In this document: one piece after another, positions 54,201 to 62,398 of the stretch
How positions within the stretch are numbered: position 1 is the stretch's first letter
How the letters are laid out: each line of letters opens with the position of its first letter
Source: Gordonia hongkongensis
GTDB taxonomy: Bacteria; Actinomycetota; Actinomycetes; Mycobacteriales; Mycobacteriaceae
NCBI RefSeq assembly: GCF_023078355.1
Contig: NZ_CP095552.1
Coordinates: 2,976,001 to 3,040,000 of the forward strand
Length of the DNA stretch: 64,000 bases
Reading direction: 5' to 3'
Position numbers and translations under genes: made by a program
Notes under the pieces: generated by a model
The model's input: the letters and a program-made list of their open reading frames with translations, nothing else
Told to the model about the DNA's origin: nothing
Databases searched by the model: none

Positions 54201-54415
54201 CCGACGACTTCGCCGACCGCACCGGTGAACGCTATGCCGACGCCCACCGCCTCCTCGTCCGCGCACGTTACGAGTACGCCAACGGGCGTCCGGCGTCCGT
54301 GGTCGGCGCCACGCTGGCAACCGCGCGCGACACCGCCCGCGCGCAGGAGGCGGACGGGTTGATCCGACGGATCGACTCAATGGCCACGACCTGGGGTCTG
54401 ACGTCCCCGGCCTGA
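51215..54415 (+). CDS. Large AfsR/SARP-type transcriptional regulator with AAA ATPase domain
   Basis: 1066 residues. OmpR-like DNA-binding domain at about 1-95 (RKQRATLAQLILAEGVPVRADSLIEGIWG), the bacterial transcription activation domain (BTAD) at about 100-250, and a linker. The AAA/NB-ARC-like ATPase starts near residue 320 with Walker A VEGEPGAGKTAL and has VLDDLQWADG as Walker B. A ~500-residue helical-repeat C-terminus follows. Proteins of this layout activate secondary-metabolite or specialised genes by binding heptameric direct repeats. Such repeats lie directly after the gene, before the flavin oxidoreductase, so a local target is plausible. Confidence 0.9.
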   Translation: MLEISYTVLGGLGAQIGSDPVELGTRKQRATLAQLILAEGVPVRADSLIEGIWGDSPPERAEVSLQSYISGLRKVLEPHRKPRTPSTVLLTHGTGYSLPTAADNVDVRRLTARVGDARALMQQGDAAGAAPLLHQVLADYRPLLPEFEGLAFRDEAADHLDRMLQAAREMSFEARMADGDHRLLVTELETEVERAPLDEGLWVLFATALYRLGRQSDALGAIATARRTLAEEIGVDPGPRLRTLERDILDHAPHLDAPAATAAGKVTLAPDVPTPGPRTSAQSTTDESVDDADLDDAPSVVGRTDELAALHRAVLASMTGHGGVVVVEGEPGAGKTALIDEAGRRAAGAADLRVLWGRCVDDPAAPSMWPWVQILGAVLPRLDPADRERLLDSSLGRMVTEGVNVIPPPRQMPDAAARFQFYDQAADLLEGVAATSKLIIVLDDLQWADGASLELFAHMAARRTAGVTFFASLRSPSNRPVVATTLATLARLPEHRRLHVGPLGGDDISELIRRETRQWPEVATVSSIQRRTGGNAFFVRELARILADRGSIAGSAVPSGIRDVVRQRLVGMSAATTELLELASLIGTRVDLVLLATAAKRPVDEALDLLEPAGEAGVIDLGPEDPFGFGFSHDIIREAIADGIAAMRARRLHLAIADALAGNSSPHAVARVARHLWSAGPLADRERTTTALLAAGNIALRTYDFDGARRHLGDAATLARATGDQQAELVAITTQLAGDVAAHGYFAADPELQDRARILASALGDARLLATLDYARCAAHIQIADAHTGHRLAEDLRRRAERSDDPVVTHLGMHAAGIDEFTRGNFGAAHRILEDYAPIDVVVDGLRDDQLAMARGFRAWAVTVHRGVGAGRDLFAAMADAHPDPRSRLAMAIFAVGAASMLGDTRWVLDAGPAITSDGVGPLAYLRRGGERMYWWARALTGDLDDALEHIERLGADEVGMEDHPRTGEGYWLGLHAEVLVVAGKLTDAATLLERADDFADRTGERYADAHRLLVRARYEYANGRPASVVGATLATARDTARAQEADGLIRRIDSMATTWGLTSPA

Positions 54416-54419
54416 GTCG

Positions 54420-54448
54420 CCAAGTCCGTCTCAAGTCGCCTTCAAGGC
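54420..54448 (+). promoter_or_regulatory. Three heptamers spaced by exactly 11 bp: candidate SARP binding site
   Basis: ccaagtc (54420-54426), tcaagtc (54431-54437) and tcaaggc (54442-54448) start 11 bases apart, the helical-turn spacing on which SARP (OmpR-like) domains bind direct repeats near the -35 region. They lie between the SARP-like gene and the oxidoreductase gene whose start is 89 bp further on. The -10 region is uncertain (tgatca at 54462-54467 is the best candidate). Confidence 0.5.
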
Positions 54449-54536
54449 CCGTCGGCGACCCTGATCAGGACTCCGGCGTCGTCCGGAGCCCGACGAACTC
54501 CGCCGGATCGTTCCGGCCGCGACCGAGGACCTGCCG

Positions 54537-55964
54537 ATGCCCGCAACACCCGCCTCCTCCCTGCCCGAGCACGCCGAACGCCTCACCGTCCGGACCCGTA
54601 CCTCGGTCCTTGCGCAACTACGCGACCGGATCGCCGGCGACGTCTTCGGCCCCGGCGATACCGGCTACCTCGACGCGCGATCCGGCTTCAACCGACTCGA
54701 CGTGCACCGCCCGGCCGTGATCGCCGTGCCCGACAATCATTTCGACGTCGTGGAGGCGGTCCGCTTCGCCGTCGAGGAAGATCTACGCGTCGCCGTCCAG
54801 GCGACCGGTCACGGCACGGGGAGACCGGCCGACGGCGGACTGCTGATCAACACCTCCCGGCTCTCGTCGGTGAGCGTCGACCCCGTCACCCGGACCGCCC
54901 GGGTCGGCGCCGGCGCCCCATGGCGAACGGTCGTCGATGCGGCGGCGCCGTACGGTCTCGCGCCACTGATGGGCTCGGCCGGCGGGGTCGGGGCGGTCGG
55001 CTACACCCTCGGGGGCGGTTTCGGCTGGCTCGGTCGACGCCACGGCCTCTCGTCGGACCGCGTGCTCTCGTTCGACCTGGTGACTCCGGACGGGACGCCG
55101 ATCCGGGTCACCGATACCAGTTTCCCGCACCTCTTCTGGGCGTTGCGGGGCGCCGGCGCCGGCGGTCTCGGTGTCGTGACGTCCATGGAGATCGCGCTCG
55201 TCGAGGTGTCGACCGTGTACGCCGGCAACCTCTTCTATCCGGCCGCCGACGCCGAGGAGATCATCCGCCGGTTCCGCGACTGGGCGCCCGCCCAGTCCGA
55301 GGAGCTGACGTCGGCCGTCGCGATTCTCAACCTCCCGCCCACGGACGACGTCCCGGCGCCGCTACGCGGCCGGAGCTTCGCAGTCGTGCGGGGCTGCTGG
55401 TCCGGGGACCTCGACGCCGGTCGCGCGGTCGTCGACGAATGGCGCAGGTGGCGCACGCCGGTCGTCGACATGTGGGGTGCGCTGCCGTTCGCGGCGATCG
55501 ACGCCGTCAGCATGGACCCGACCGAGCCGATGCCGGTGATGGTCACCACCGAATGGTTCGACGATCTCCCCGACGAGGCGGTCGACATCGTCGCCGCGCG
55601 GGTCCGGCCGGCCCCGGCGTCGGCGCCGCTCATCGTGTGCGGCGAGATCCGCCACGCCGGCGGAGCGATCGCTCGCAGCGCGGACAACGCGCCCAACGAT
55701 CGGGGGCGACAGGGCCGGTTCCTTCTCGAACTCGTTGCGGCGGTGCCCGATCCGCACGTCGCATTGGCCGTCGAGTCGACGTTGCGGGTGACCCGCGCCG
55801 AGCTCGAGCCCTACGTGACCGGCGCCGCCTACCTCAACTTCACCTCGGGCTCCGAACGCGTCGCCCGGGCCGCGGACGCGTTCGGCGCGGACAACCGTCG
55901 CCGGCTCGACGAGATCAAGGCCGCCCTCGACCCGGCGAATCGCTTCTGTCACGGCGACCTGTGA
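54537..55964 (+). CDS. Berberine bridge enzyme-like FAD-dependent oxidoreductase
   Basis: 475 residues of the FAD-binding-4 plus BBE type. The FAD domain includes VQATGHGTGRPADGG with His92 at the place of the covalent 8-alpha-histidyl flavin link, and GYTLGGGFGWLGRRHGL. The Cys for a second (bicovalent) bond is absent: the position reads GSAGGVGAVG. A BBE tail ends YLNFTSGSERV..FCHGDL. Such enzymes oxidise alcohols, sugars or alkaloids. It is preceded by the SARP-like repeat site and may be its target. The substrate is unknown. Confidence 0.82.
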   Translation: MPATPASSLPEHAERLTVRTRTSVLAQLRDRIAGDVFGPGDTGYLDARSGFNRLDVHRPAVIAVPDNHFDVVEAVRFAVEEDLRVAVQATGHGTGRPADGGLLINTSRLSSVSVDPVTRTARVGAGAPWRTVVDAAAPYGLAPLMGSAGGVGAVGYTLGGGFGWLGRRHGLSSDRVLSFDLVTPDGTPIRVTDTSFPHLFWALRGAGAGGLGVVTSMEIALVEVSTVYAGNLFYPAADAEEIIRRFRDWAPAQSEELTSAVAILNLPPTDDVPAPLRGRSFAVVRGCWSGDLDAGRAVVDEWRRWRTPVVDMWGALPFAAIDAVSMDPTEPMPVMVTTEWFDDLPDEAVDIVAARVRPAPASAPLIVCGEIRHAGGAIARSADNAPNDRGRQGRFLLELVAAVPDPHVALAVESTLRVTRAELEPYVTGAAYLNFTSGSERVARAADAFGADNRRRLDEIKAALDPANRFCHGDL

Positions 55965-56021
55965 TCGGCCGATCGGACAGCGCACTTGCCCCGGGTGGCC
56001 GGATGTGGACTGATGGTCGGC

Positions 56022-56435
56022 ATGTCTGAACTGTCCGGACCCCGGCACGATCGCACGCCAGACACCCGGCCCCTGCTCGTCGTGGACGCCGCCAACGTCG
56101 TGGGTTCGGTGCCCGACGGGTGGTGGCGCGATCGCCGCGGAGCCACCGAACGGTTGCGGACGCGTCTCGATTCCGTCGCCGTCGGCGGACTCGAAGGACT
56201 GCCGGGGCCACTCGAGGTGGTGCTGGTCGTCGAGGGTCGGGCCCGCGGTGTCGTGGCGAGCGAACAGGTCCGGATCGTCGACGCGCCGGGTTCGGGGGAC
56301 GACACGATCGTCGGCGTCGTCGCGGATTCGGATCCTCGTCGCGAGCGCATCGTGGTCACTGCCGACCGTGAATTGCGGGCCAGAGTCGCGCAACTCGGCG
56401 CTCGGACGATCGGCCCCGCCGCCATCCCGAGATGA
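56022..56435 (+). CDS. Small NYN/PIN-like protein, probable nucleic-acid-associated
   Basis: 137 residues. The N-terminus LLVVDAANVVGSVPDGWWRDRRGA has the acidic start of a NYN/PIN-fold nuclease (D-A-N-V), and an Asp-rich central segment (APGSGDDTIVGVVAD) and VVTADRELRARV follow in the PIN order. The second half thus keeps three acidic residues for metal binding. Database labels such as NTP pyrophosphohydrolase occur for similar proteins, but I see no MazG or NUDIX motif. The start is ATG 56022; ATG 56013 is also possible. Confidence 0.65.
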   Translation: MSELSGPRHDRTPDTRPLLVVDAANVVGSVPDGWWRDRRGATERLRTRLDSVAVGGLEGLPGPLEVVLVVEGRARGVVASEQVRIVDAPGSGDDTIVGVVADSDPRRERIVVTADRELRARVAQLGARTIGPAAIPR

Positions 56436-56552
56436 CCGGGGCCGGGATCGACCGTCCTTTTGACGTCCGATTTCTCCGTTCTGGTGGCAGTGGGATGCCA
56501 CCCGCCCGATAATCCTCAGAGTGTCGGCGACTGCCGACAACGGGAGGATTCC

Positions 56553-58181
56553 ATGACCGAAGTCGATGTCCTGATCGCCGGCGCCGGCCCCATCGGCTTG
56601 ACCGCCGCCATCGAGCTGCGCAGGCGCGGAGTCCGCGTGCGGATCGTCGATCCGCTCCTCGAACCCCCGCAGTACGCCAAGGCGGTCGGGATCCAACCGC
56701 GGACGCTCGAGGTCTTCGAGAGCATGGGCGTCGTGGGACAGGTCCTCGACGCCGGGCTCGAGATGCGCGGACAACTCGTCTACGTCAACGGAAGTCAGGT
56801 CTCGCGGGTCGATCTGTCGACGCCACCGGATGTGCCCTACCGATTCCACCTGCTCCCCCAGTACGCGACCGAACGGATCCTGCGTGAGCGCTTGACCGAT
56901 CTGGGTACCGAGATCGACCGGGGTACCGCCGTGTCCGCGTTCGACCAGGACGCAGACGGGGTGACCGTGACCCTCACGGGCCCGGACGGGGACACGACCA
57001 TCCGGGCGGGCTATCTGCTCGGCGCCGACGGCGCCCACAGCGTGGTGCGCAAGGGACTCGGGCTGTCCTTCGAAGGCGCGGCCTTCACCGAGCAGTACAT
57101 GCTCGGCGACGTCGTGGCGGACTGGTCGATGCCCCAGGGGTACGCAATCCGCTCGATGCACCAGACCGCGGACGGCACGACCGACGACCAGCTGGTGTGC
57201 ATTCCCCTTCCCGGCCGCGGCCGCTACCGGATGTCGATGCTCGTCCCCGACGAACTCGCGGTCGCACCGACCACCAGCGGAGACGGTGTGGCGCACGGTT
57301 TCGAGGGAACCAGGGCGCCGGAACTGTCCCACATCCAGGCCGTGGTCGACCGCCTCGCACCGGAACCCGCGACGGTGTCGAACCTGCGCTGGTCCTCGGT
57401 GTTCCGGATCAGTCACCGCATCGTCGATTCCTACGGTCGTGGACGCGTGTTCGTCGCCGGCGACGCCGCCCACATCCACCCACCCACGGGTGCGCAGGGG
57501 ATGAACACCGGCGTGCAGGATGCGCACAACCTCGCCTGGAAGCTCGCCCTCGCCGTCGCGGGTGTCGGCTCCGACGGACTCCTCGACAGCTACGACCTCG
57601 AACGTCGGCCCGTCGGCGAGGAGGTCGTGGGACGCACGGTCCGGGACGCCCGCGAAGGCATCGGCACCGATTCCAACGACTTGGACTTCGTCATGCGGCG
57701 CGAGGGCCAATTGCTGATCTCCTACGCCGACAGTCCGCTCGTCGCCGGGTCGGCGGTGCCGACGGCGCCGGCCGCGCCGCGCGCTGGTGAACGCGCACCG
57801 GATGCCGCCGGCCTCAGCCGCGATTCCGTCAATTTCCCGCTGCGACTGTTCGACGTGATCGGCGGCGTCGACCATTCGCTGGTCCTGTACGCCGACCCCA
57901 CCGCCGGCGCCGACGAGGTCGCGGTGCTCGAATCACTAGCCGACGAGATGTCGGCGAAGGCGCACGGCCACATCGACATCCATGTGATCGCCGCGCCGAC
58001 CGCGCAGGTCGGCAGCACCGAGCTACCGCTGCTCCGGGACACCGACGGCCGCTTCGCCGATGGCTACCGCCCCGACGGTTCGACGGTGTTCGTCATCCGG
58101 CCCGACGGGTATGTCGGGTACCGCGGGCCGACCAGCGACGGTAAGGCCGCGCTGCGTCACCTCGAGGGCACCTTCGGGTAG
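56553..58181 (+). CDS. FAD-dependent aromatic monooxygenase (PheA/TfdB/MhpA type)
   Basis: 542 residues. GxGxxG motif LIAGAGPIGLTAA at the N-terminus, DG motif GYLLGADGAHSVVR (about residues 155-170), and GD motif RVFVAGDAAHIHPPTGAQGMNTGVQDAHNLAWKL (read as two parts). A thioredoxin-like C-terminal domain follows (..HIDIHVIAAPTAQVG..YLL..). Family A flavoprotein hydroxylases add one oxygen to phenolic or polyketide substrates. GGGAGG lies just before ATG 56553. It stands alone without ring-cleavage genes here. Confidence 0.85.
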   Translation: MTEVDVLIAGAGPIGLTAAIELRRRGVRVRIVDPLLEPPQYAKAVGIQPRTLEVFESMGVVGQVLDAGLEMRGQLVYVNGSQVSRVDLSTPPDVPYRFHLLPQYATERILRERLTDLGTEIDRGTAVSAFDQDADGVTVTLTGPDGDTTIRAGYLLGADGAHSVVRKGLGLSFEGAAFTEQYMLGDVVADWSMPQGYAIRSMHQTADGTTDDQLVCIPLPGRGRYRMSMLVPDELAVAPTTSGDGVAHGFEGTRAPELSHIQAVVDRLAPEPATVSNLRWSSVFRISHRIVDSYGRGRVFVAGDAAHIHPPTGAQGMNTGVQDAHNLAWKLALAVAGVGSDGLLDSYDLERRPVGEEVVGRTVRDAREGIGTDSNDLDFVMRREGQLLISYADSPLVAGSAVPTAPAAPRAGERAPDAAGLSRDSVNFPLRLFDVIGGVDHSLVLYADPTAGADEVAVLESLADEMSAKAHGHIDIHVIAAPTAQVGSTELPLLRDTDGRFADGYRPDGSTVFVIRPDGYVGYRGPTSDGKAALRHLEGTFG

Positions 58182-58271
58182 CGGCTGCACCTCACATCGG
58201 CCCGCCGCCGGTGTCGGTCGATCTCTGTCCGTCCGGGGCCACCGGCCGCGCACGCCGTAACGTTGGGGATC

Positions 58272-59579
58272 GTGACCAGCAGACCGGCACCCAACCACCC
58301 CTTGTTCCGGGCCGCGGGCGTGCTCGCCGACCGCATCGGCACCTCGGTCCGGCAGCGCTCCGCCGAGTCACGTCTCGGCCGCGCGATGGGTGCCGGCGAG
58401 GTGATCTACCTGGTGGCACCGGCCGGTCACCCGAACTACGGCGACGAACTGATCGCGCGAACCTGGTTGCGGCACCTGACCCGGGTGCGTCCGAATGCCA
58501 CGGTCGTGCTGGACTGCCACAGCCCGGGTACGGCCACGACGCTGCTGCGCGATGCCCACCCGAACATGCTCGTCGTCGACACCCTGTGGCAGTTGACGAC
58601 TTTCGCCGCGGAGGCCGAACAACCCGCGCCCTGGGAGTGGGTCGCCGCCGCCGCCCTCGACTCCGGTCTGGCGCCGCGACTGACCGCCGGGATCGACCTC
58701 CTGGAGTCGGCGACCACCATCCACCTTCTGGGCGGCGGCTACCTCAATACCGTGTGGCCACACCATGTCTCGTTGTTCGTCGCAGCTGCCGCGGTGGCCC
58801 GGCGCTCCGGGGCGCGCCTCGCCGCGACGGGTCAGGGACTCGTTCCCGCGCTGCAGGGCCCAGCGTGCGCGGCGTTGACCGAGGCGTTCGCCGCATTCGA
58901 CGTCGTGGACGTGCGCGACACCGCGTCGTACGACGTACTCGACGGCATCATCGGCGCACGTCATTCCGGGGACGACGCGTGGCTGACCCTCCACCGGCCC
59001 CGGCCTCCGCTGTATCGAGAGATGGACACACCGGCCGAGAACGGCGTCGTGCTGTGCCTGCAGTCCGACCTCACCGAGAAGTTCGCCGGACCGCGGGCGA
59101 CCGGCGTCGAGGCCCTGGCCGACTTCGTGCGGGCAACGCTCGACTCCTGGGACGTGCCCGGTTCGGCGGTCACCGTCGTCGAGGGAATCCCGGGACACGA
59201 TTACGAGGTTCCCTACCGGCTCGGAACACGTCTGGCCGGTGCCACCGTGCGCACCTTCCGCGACGTCTGGAACGACGGGTTGCCCGCCGGTCACCACAAC
59301 ACCTGGATCAGCACGCGGTTCCACCCGCACCTGATGGCCGCGGCCGCGGGCGATCCCGGGATCGCGGTCGCGGCGATGCCGGGTTACTACACCACCAAAC
59401 ATTGGTCACTGGTCGAGGCCGGCTCGGACTGGACGGTGGTGGATTCCGGTACGTCCGTCCCGGACCGGCCGTACGGGCGGGGTTTCGACCCGGTGGCGCG
59501 GGAGCGGGCCGTCGCCTCGAAGCTCGCCACGGCCGTCGACATCTACCCGGTCTCGCCGGCGCTGGCGCACCGCATCTGA
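58272..59579 (+). CDS. Polysaccharide pyruvyl transferase-like protein
   Basis: 435 residues from GTG 58272 with GGGG upstream. PAGHPNYGDELIARTWLRHL is the family 'GN.GDE' start, followed by HLLGGGYLN, GQGLVPALQGP, VRDTASYDVL and ISTRFHPHLMAA, which correspond to the PS_pyruv_trans fold. This group makes pyruvate ketals on surface polysaccharides or acts in CsaB-type reactions. No glycosyltransferase cluster adjoins it, so its acceptor is unclear. The tail contains AMPGYYTTKHW. Confidence 0.78.
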   Translation: MTSRPAPNHPLFRAAGVLADRIGTSVRQRSAESRLGRAMGAGEVIYLVAPAGHPNYGDELIARTWLRHLTRVRPNATVVLDCHSPGTATTLLRDAHPNMLVVDTLWQLTTFAAEAEQPAPWEWVAAAALDSGLAPRLTAGIDLLESATTIHLLGGGYLNTVWPHHVSLFVAAAAVARRSGARLAATGQGLVPALQGPACAALTEAFAAFDVVDVRDTASYDVLDGIIGARHSGDDAWLTLHRPRPPLYREMDTPAENGVVLCLQSDLTEKFAGPRATGVEALADFVRATLDSWDVPGSAVTVVEGIPGHDYEVPYRLGTRLAGATVRTFRDVWNDGLPAGHHNTWISTRFHPHLMAAAAGDPGIAVAAMPGYYTTKHWSLVEAGSDWTVVDSGTSVPDRPYGRGFDPVARERAVASKLATAVDIYPVSPALAHRI

Positions 59580-59652
59580 CATACCCGCCCCGGACGTTGT
59601 CCCATTTGCGCCAAGTCGCCTCGGTGCGCCGACCTGCCGTTAGAGTGACCAC

Positions 59653-60854
59653 ATGAGCCGAAACCCCGTGCGCGCCACGGCCCTCCTCCGCATGCATGGA
59701 CGATCGGTGCAGCGGCCGTACTCGGCCTCGTCGCATGCTCACCCTCGGAGACGGCATCCGGTGCGGGATCGTCGAGTGCAGCGCCCGGCTCGGGTCAGAC
59801 GACCTCGGTGCCGGCCGACACCGCGGCGGCGTTCCAGAAGGCGATCGACGACACCCGGGCCGCCGGGAATCTCCCCGGCGTCATCGCCCGGGTCATCTCA
59901 CCGGCCGGAACCTGGACGGGGACGTCCGGGGTCCGGGCGGCCGGCGGGGACGATCCCATCCGGGCGGCGGATCACACCCGCATCGGCTCGCTCACCAAGA
60001 CGATGACGGCCACCCTGCTGCTGCAGCTCGTCCAGGAGGGCCGCGTCTCGCTCGACGACCGCATCGACAGGTTCGTCCCGGACGCCCCGAACGGCAGCGC
60101 GACGTTGCGCCAGGTCGCCGACATGACCAGCGGCATCCCGTCGTACACCGCGTCCGAGTCCTTCGACCGGAAGTTCTTCGCCGACCCCGAATCCGTCTGG
60201 ACGCCCACCGAACTGGTGGACACCGCGAAGGCGCTGCCACCCAGCTTTCCGCCCGGGCAGGGCTGGGAGTACTCCAACACTACTTACGTCCTGCTGGGCC
60301 TGGTCATCGAGAAGGTGCTCGCGAAACCCATCGGCGAGGTCTTCGCCGACCGGATCTTCACGCCCCTGGGCATGGACGAGTCCTCGTGGCCCGGCGGGTC
60401 GGTCGAGATCCCCGACCCACACCTCGACGGCCTCACCGACCAGGGCCAGCCCGACGGGCAGACGGTCGACTCGACGCGCTGGAATCCGTCCTTCGCGTCC
60501 ACCGCCGGTGCCGTCATCTCGACCGTAGACGACCTGCAGACCTGGGGTGAGGCCTTGTTCACCGGGCAGGGCGTCCTGAATCCGGCGACCCAACAACTGC
60601 GCCGGGACTCGATTCTCACCTCGCCGCCACCGAACACCGCCACCTCCGGATACGGCATCGGTATCGGCAACCGCGACGGATGGTGGGGTCACGACGGGGA
60701 TTTCCCCGGATACAACACCTCGTTGTTCCACAACTACGATTCGGACACGACGATCATCATCGTGATCAACACCGACGACGCGATGACGGTCGACGGCAAG
60801 TCGACGACCCCGGTCAGCGCCGTCCAGGCCGGCCTCATCGCCGCGCTGCCCTGA
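59653..60854 (+). pseudogene. Beta-lactamase-family serine hydrolase lipoprotein with a frame break in its signal peptide
   Basis: From 59808 the protein reads as a serine hydrolase of the class C beta-lactamase/esterase type: SLTKTMTATLLLQL with the catalytic Ser-x-x-Lys, YSNTTYVLLG (the Tyr-x-Asn motif) and HDGDFPGYN (in place of KTG). Upstream in the same frame is a clean lipobox, GAAAVLGLVACSPSE (Cys at 59736-59738), but no start codon. The start ATG 59653 (MSRNPVRATALLRM) is in another frame. A missing base near 59692-59696 (ATGGCATGG giving ATGCATGG) would join them into an ordinary 400-residue lipoprotein. The catalytic part is intact. Confidence 0.75.
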
Positions 60855-60882
60855 GACCCCGGTCCCGGCGTAAGGTCGGCGC

Positions 60883-61368
60883 ATGGCCAGAACAGTCGCG
60901 AAAGCCGATGGTGTCGACCGTGCCGAACTGCTGGAGTTCATCCGGCCGCGCCACCACATGATCCTCAGCACCGTCCGCTCCAACGGCAGCCCGCAGATGT
61001 CGCCGGTCACCGGTGGGGTCGACGAGCAGGGCCGCATCGTCATCTCGACCTATCCCGGCCGGGCGAAGGCGGCGAACCTCCGGCACACGCCGGTGGCCAG
61101 TGTCGTGGTGCTCTCCGACGACTTCAACGGCGCCTGGGTCCAGGTCCACGGTGATGCCGAGGTCCTCGACATGCCCGAGGCCGAGGACGCGCTCGTCGAC
61201 TACTTCCGCAGCATCTCCGGTGAGCACCCCGATTGGGACGAGTACCGAGCGGCGATGCGAACACAGGGCAAGTCGCTGATCCGCATCACGCCGACGAGGT
61301 GGGGTCCGGTGGCCACCGGCGGATTCCCCGCCGAGGTCGCGGCCCGGCTCGACGCGCAGGACCGATGA
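60883..61368 (+). CDS. PPOX-class F420-dependent oxidoreductase
   Basis: 161 residues of the pyridoxamine-phosphate-oxidase-like split-barrel: ELLEFIRPRHHMILSTVRSNGSPQMSPV, VISTYPGRAKAANLRHTPVASVVV and GAWVQVHGDAEVLD, which fit the actinobacterial F420/FMN class. Likely reduces or oxidises a small aromatic or sulfur compound; substrate unknown. It starts 28 bases after the lipoprotein and precedes the ABC transporter by 31 bases. Confidence 0.8.
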   Translation: MARTVAKADGVDRAELLEFIRPRHHMILSTVRSNGSPQMSPVTGGVDEQGRIVISTYPGRAKAANLRHTPVASVVVLSDDFNGAWVQVHGDAEVLDMPEAEDALVDYFRSISGEHPDWDEYRAAMRTQGKSLIRITPTRWGPVATGGFPAEVAARLDAQDR

Positions 61369-61399
61369 GCGCACCGGCCCGCCGGACGGACCCGATCGG

Positions 61400-62398
61400 T
61401 TGACCACCGGCGCCGACATCGAGATCCGCGGGTTGACGAAAAGCTATGGCGGACACCGCGTTCTCGACGGCATCGATCTCGAGATACCCGCCGGCAGCGT
61501 GACCGCCCTGCTGGGGCCGAACGGTTCCGGCAAGACCACGACCGTCGGCATCGCGTCGACCCTGTTCCCCGCCGACTCGGGGACGGTGACGATCGGCGGA
61601 TACGACACGGTCGCGCAGACGCGTGCGGTGCGCGCGATGATCGGTGTCACCGGCCAGTCGGTCGCGGTCGACGAATTGTTCAGCGGGCGGGACAATCTGG
61701 TGCTCATGGCCGACCTACGACGGCTGGGCCGACGCAACGGACAGGCCCGCGCCCAGGAGTTGATCGAGCAGTTCGATCTGGTCGCGGCCGCCGACCGCGC
61801 GGTGTCGACCTACTCCGGCGGCATGCGTCGGCGCCTCGATCTCGCCATGACTCTGGTGTCCATTCCGCGAGTGATCTTCCTCGACGAACCGACCACGGGT
61901 CTCGACCCCAGGAGTCGACGGATGCTGTGGGAGACCATCTCCCGGCTCGCCGCCGAAGGCGTCACGATCTTCCTCACCACGCAGTACCTCGAGGAGGCCG
62001 ACCAGCTCGCCGACCGCATCGCCGTCCTGGACCACGGCCACATCGTGGCCGAGGGCACCGCCGCCGAATTGAAGAGCCGGGTGCACGACTCCGAGGTGCG
62101 CCTGACCTTCGCCGACCGCGACTCCTTCGACAAGGCGGCATCGCTTCTGCCGGATGCGCGTCCGGTTCCCGAAGCACGACGCCTCGACATCGCGACCGAC
62201 GACACCGTCACCACTGTCCGCACCACCTTGAACCAGCTGGAGGCCGCCGGCATCACGGTCACCGACGTCGGTGTCCACGCCCCGACCCTCGACGATGTGT
62301 TCTTCGCGCTCACCGGCAATCCCGCTTCCGCGGCCGCCGATGCCGACACCGGCGAACCCGGTGCCACCGACCCGGATCCGTCCGGAGCCGCCTCATGA
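61400..62398 (+). CDS. ABC exporter ATP-binding protein (DrrA-like)
   Basis: 332 residues from a TTG start without a clear ribosome site. Walker A ALLGPNGSGKTTTVG at about 38-52, signature STYSGGMRRRLDLAMT, Walker B VIFLDEPTTGLDPRSRR, H-loop in FLTTQYLEEAD. The C-terminal ~100 residues contain the extension of daunorubicin-type exporters. It energises the permease encoded next. The family exports hydrophobic drugs or lipids (DrrA, and also DIM transporters in mycobacteria). Confidence 0.9.
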   Translation: MTTGADIEIRGLTKSYGGHRVLDGIDLEIPAGSVTALLGPNGSGKTTTVGIASTLFPADSGTVTIGGYDTVAQTRAVRAMIGVTGQSVAVDELFSGRDNLVLMADLRRLGRRNGQARAQELIEQFDLVAAADRAVSTYSGGMRRRLDLAMTLVSIPRVIFLDEPTTGLDPRSRRMLWETISRLAAEGVTIFLTTQYLEEADQLADRIAVLDHGHIVAEGTAAELKSRVHDSEVRLTFADRDSFDKAASLLPDARPVPEARRLDIATDDTVTTVRTTLNQLEAAGITVTDVGVHAPTLDDVFFALTGNPASAAADADTGEPGATDPDPSGAAS

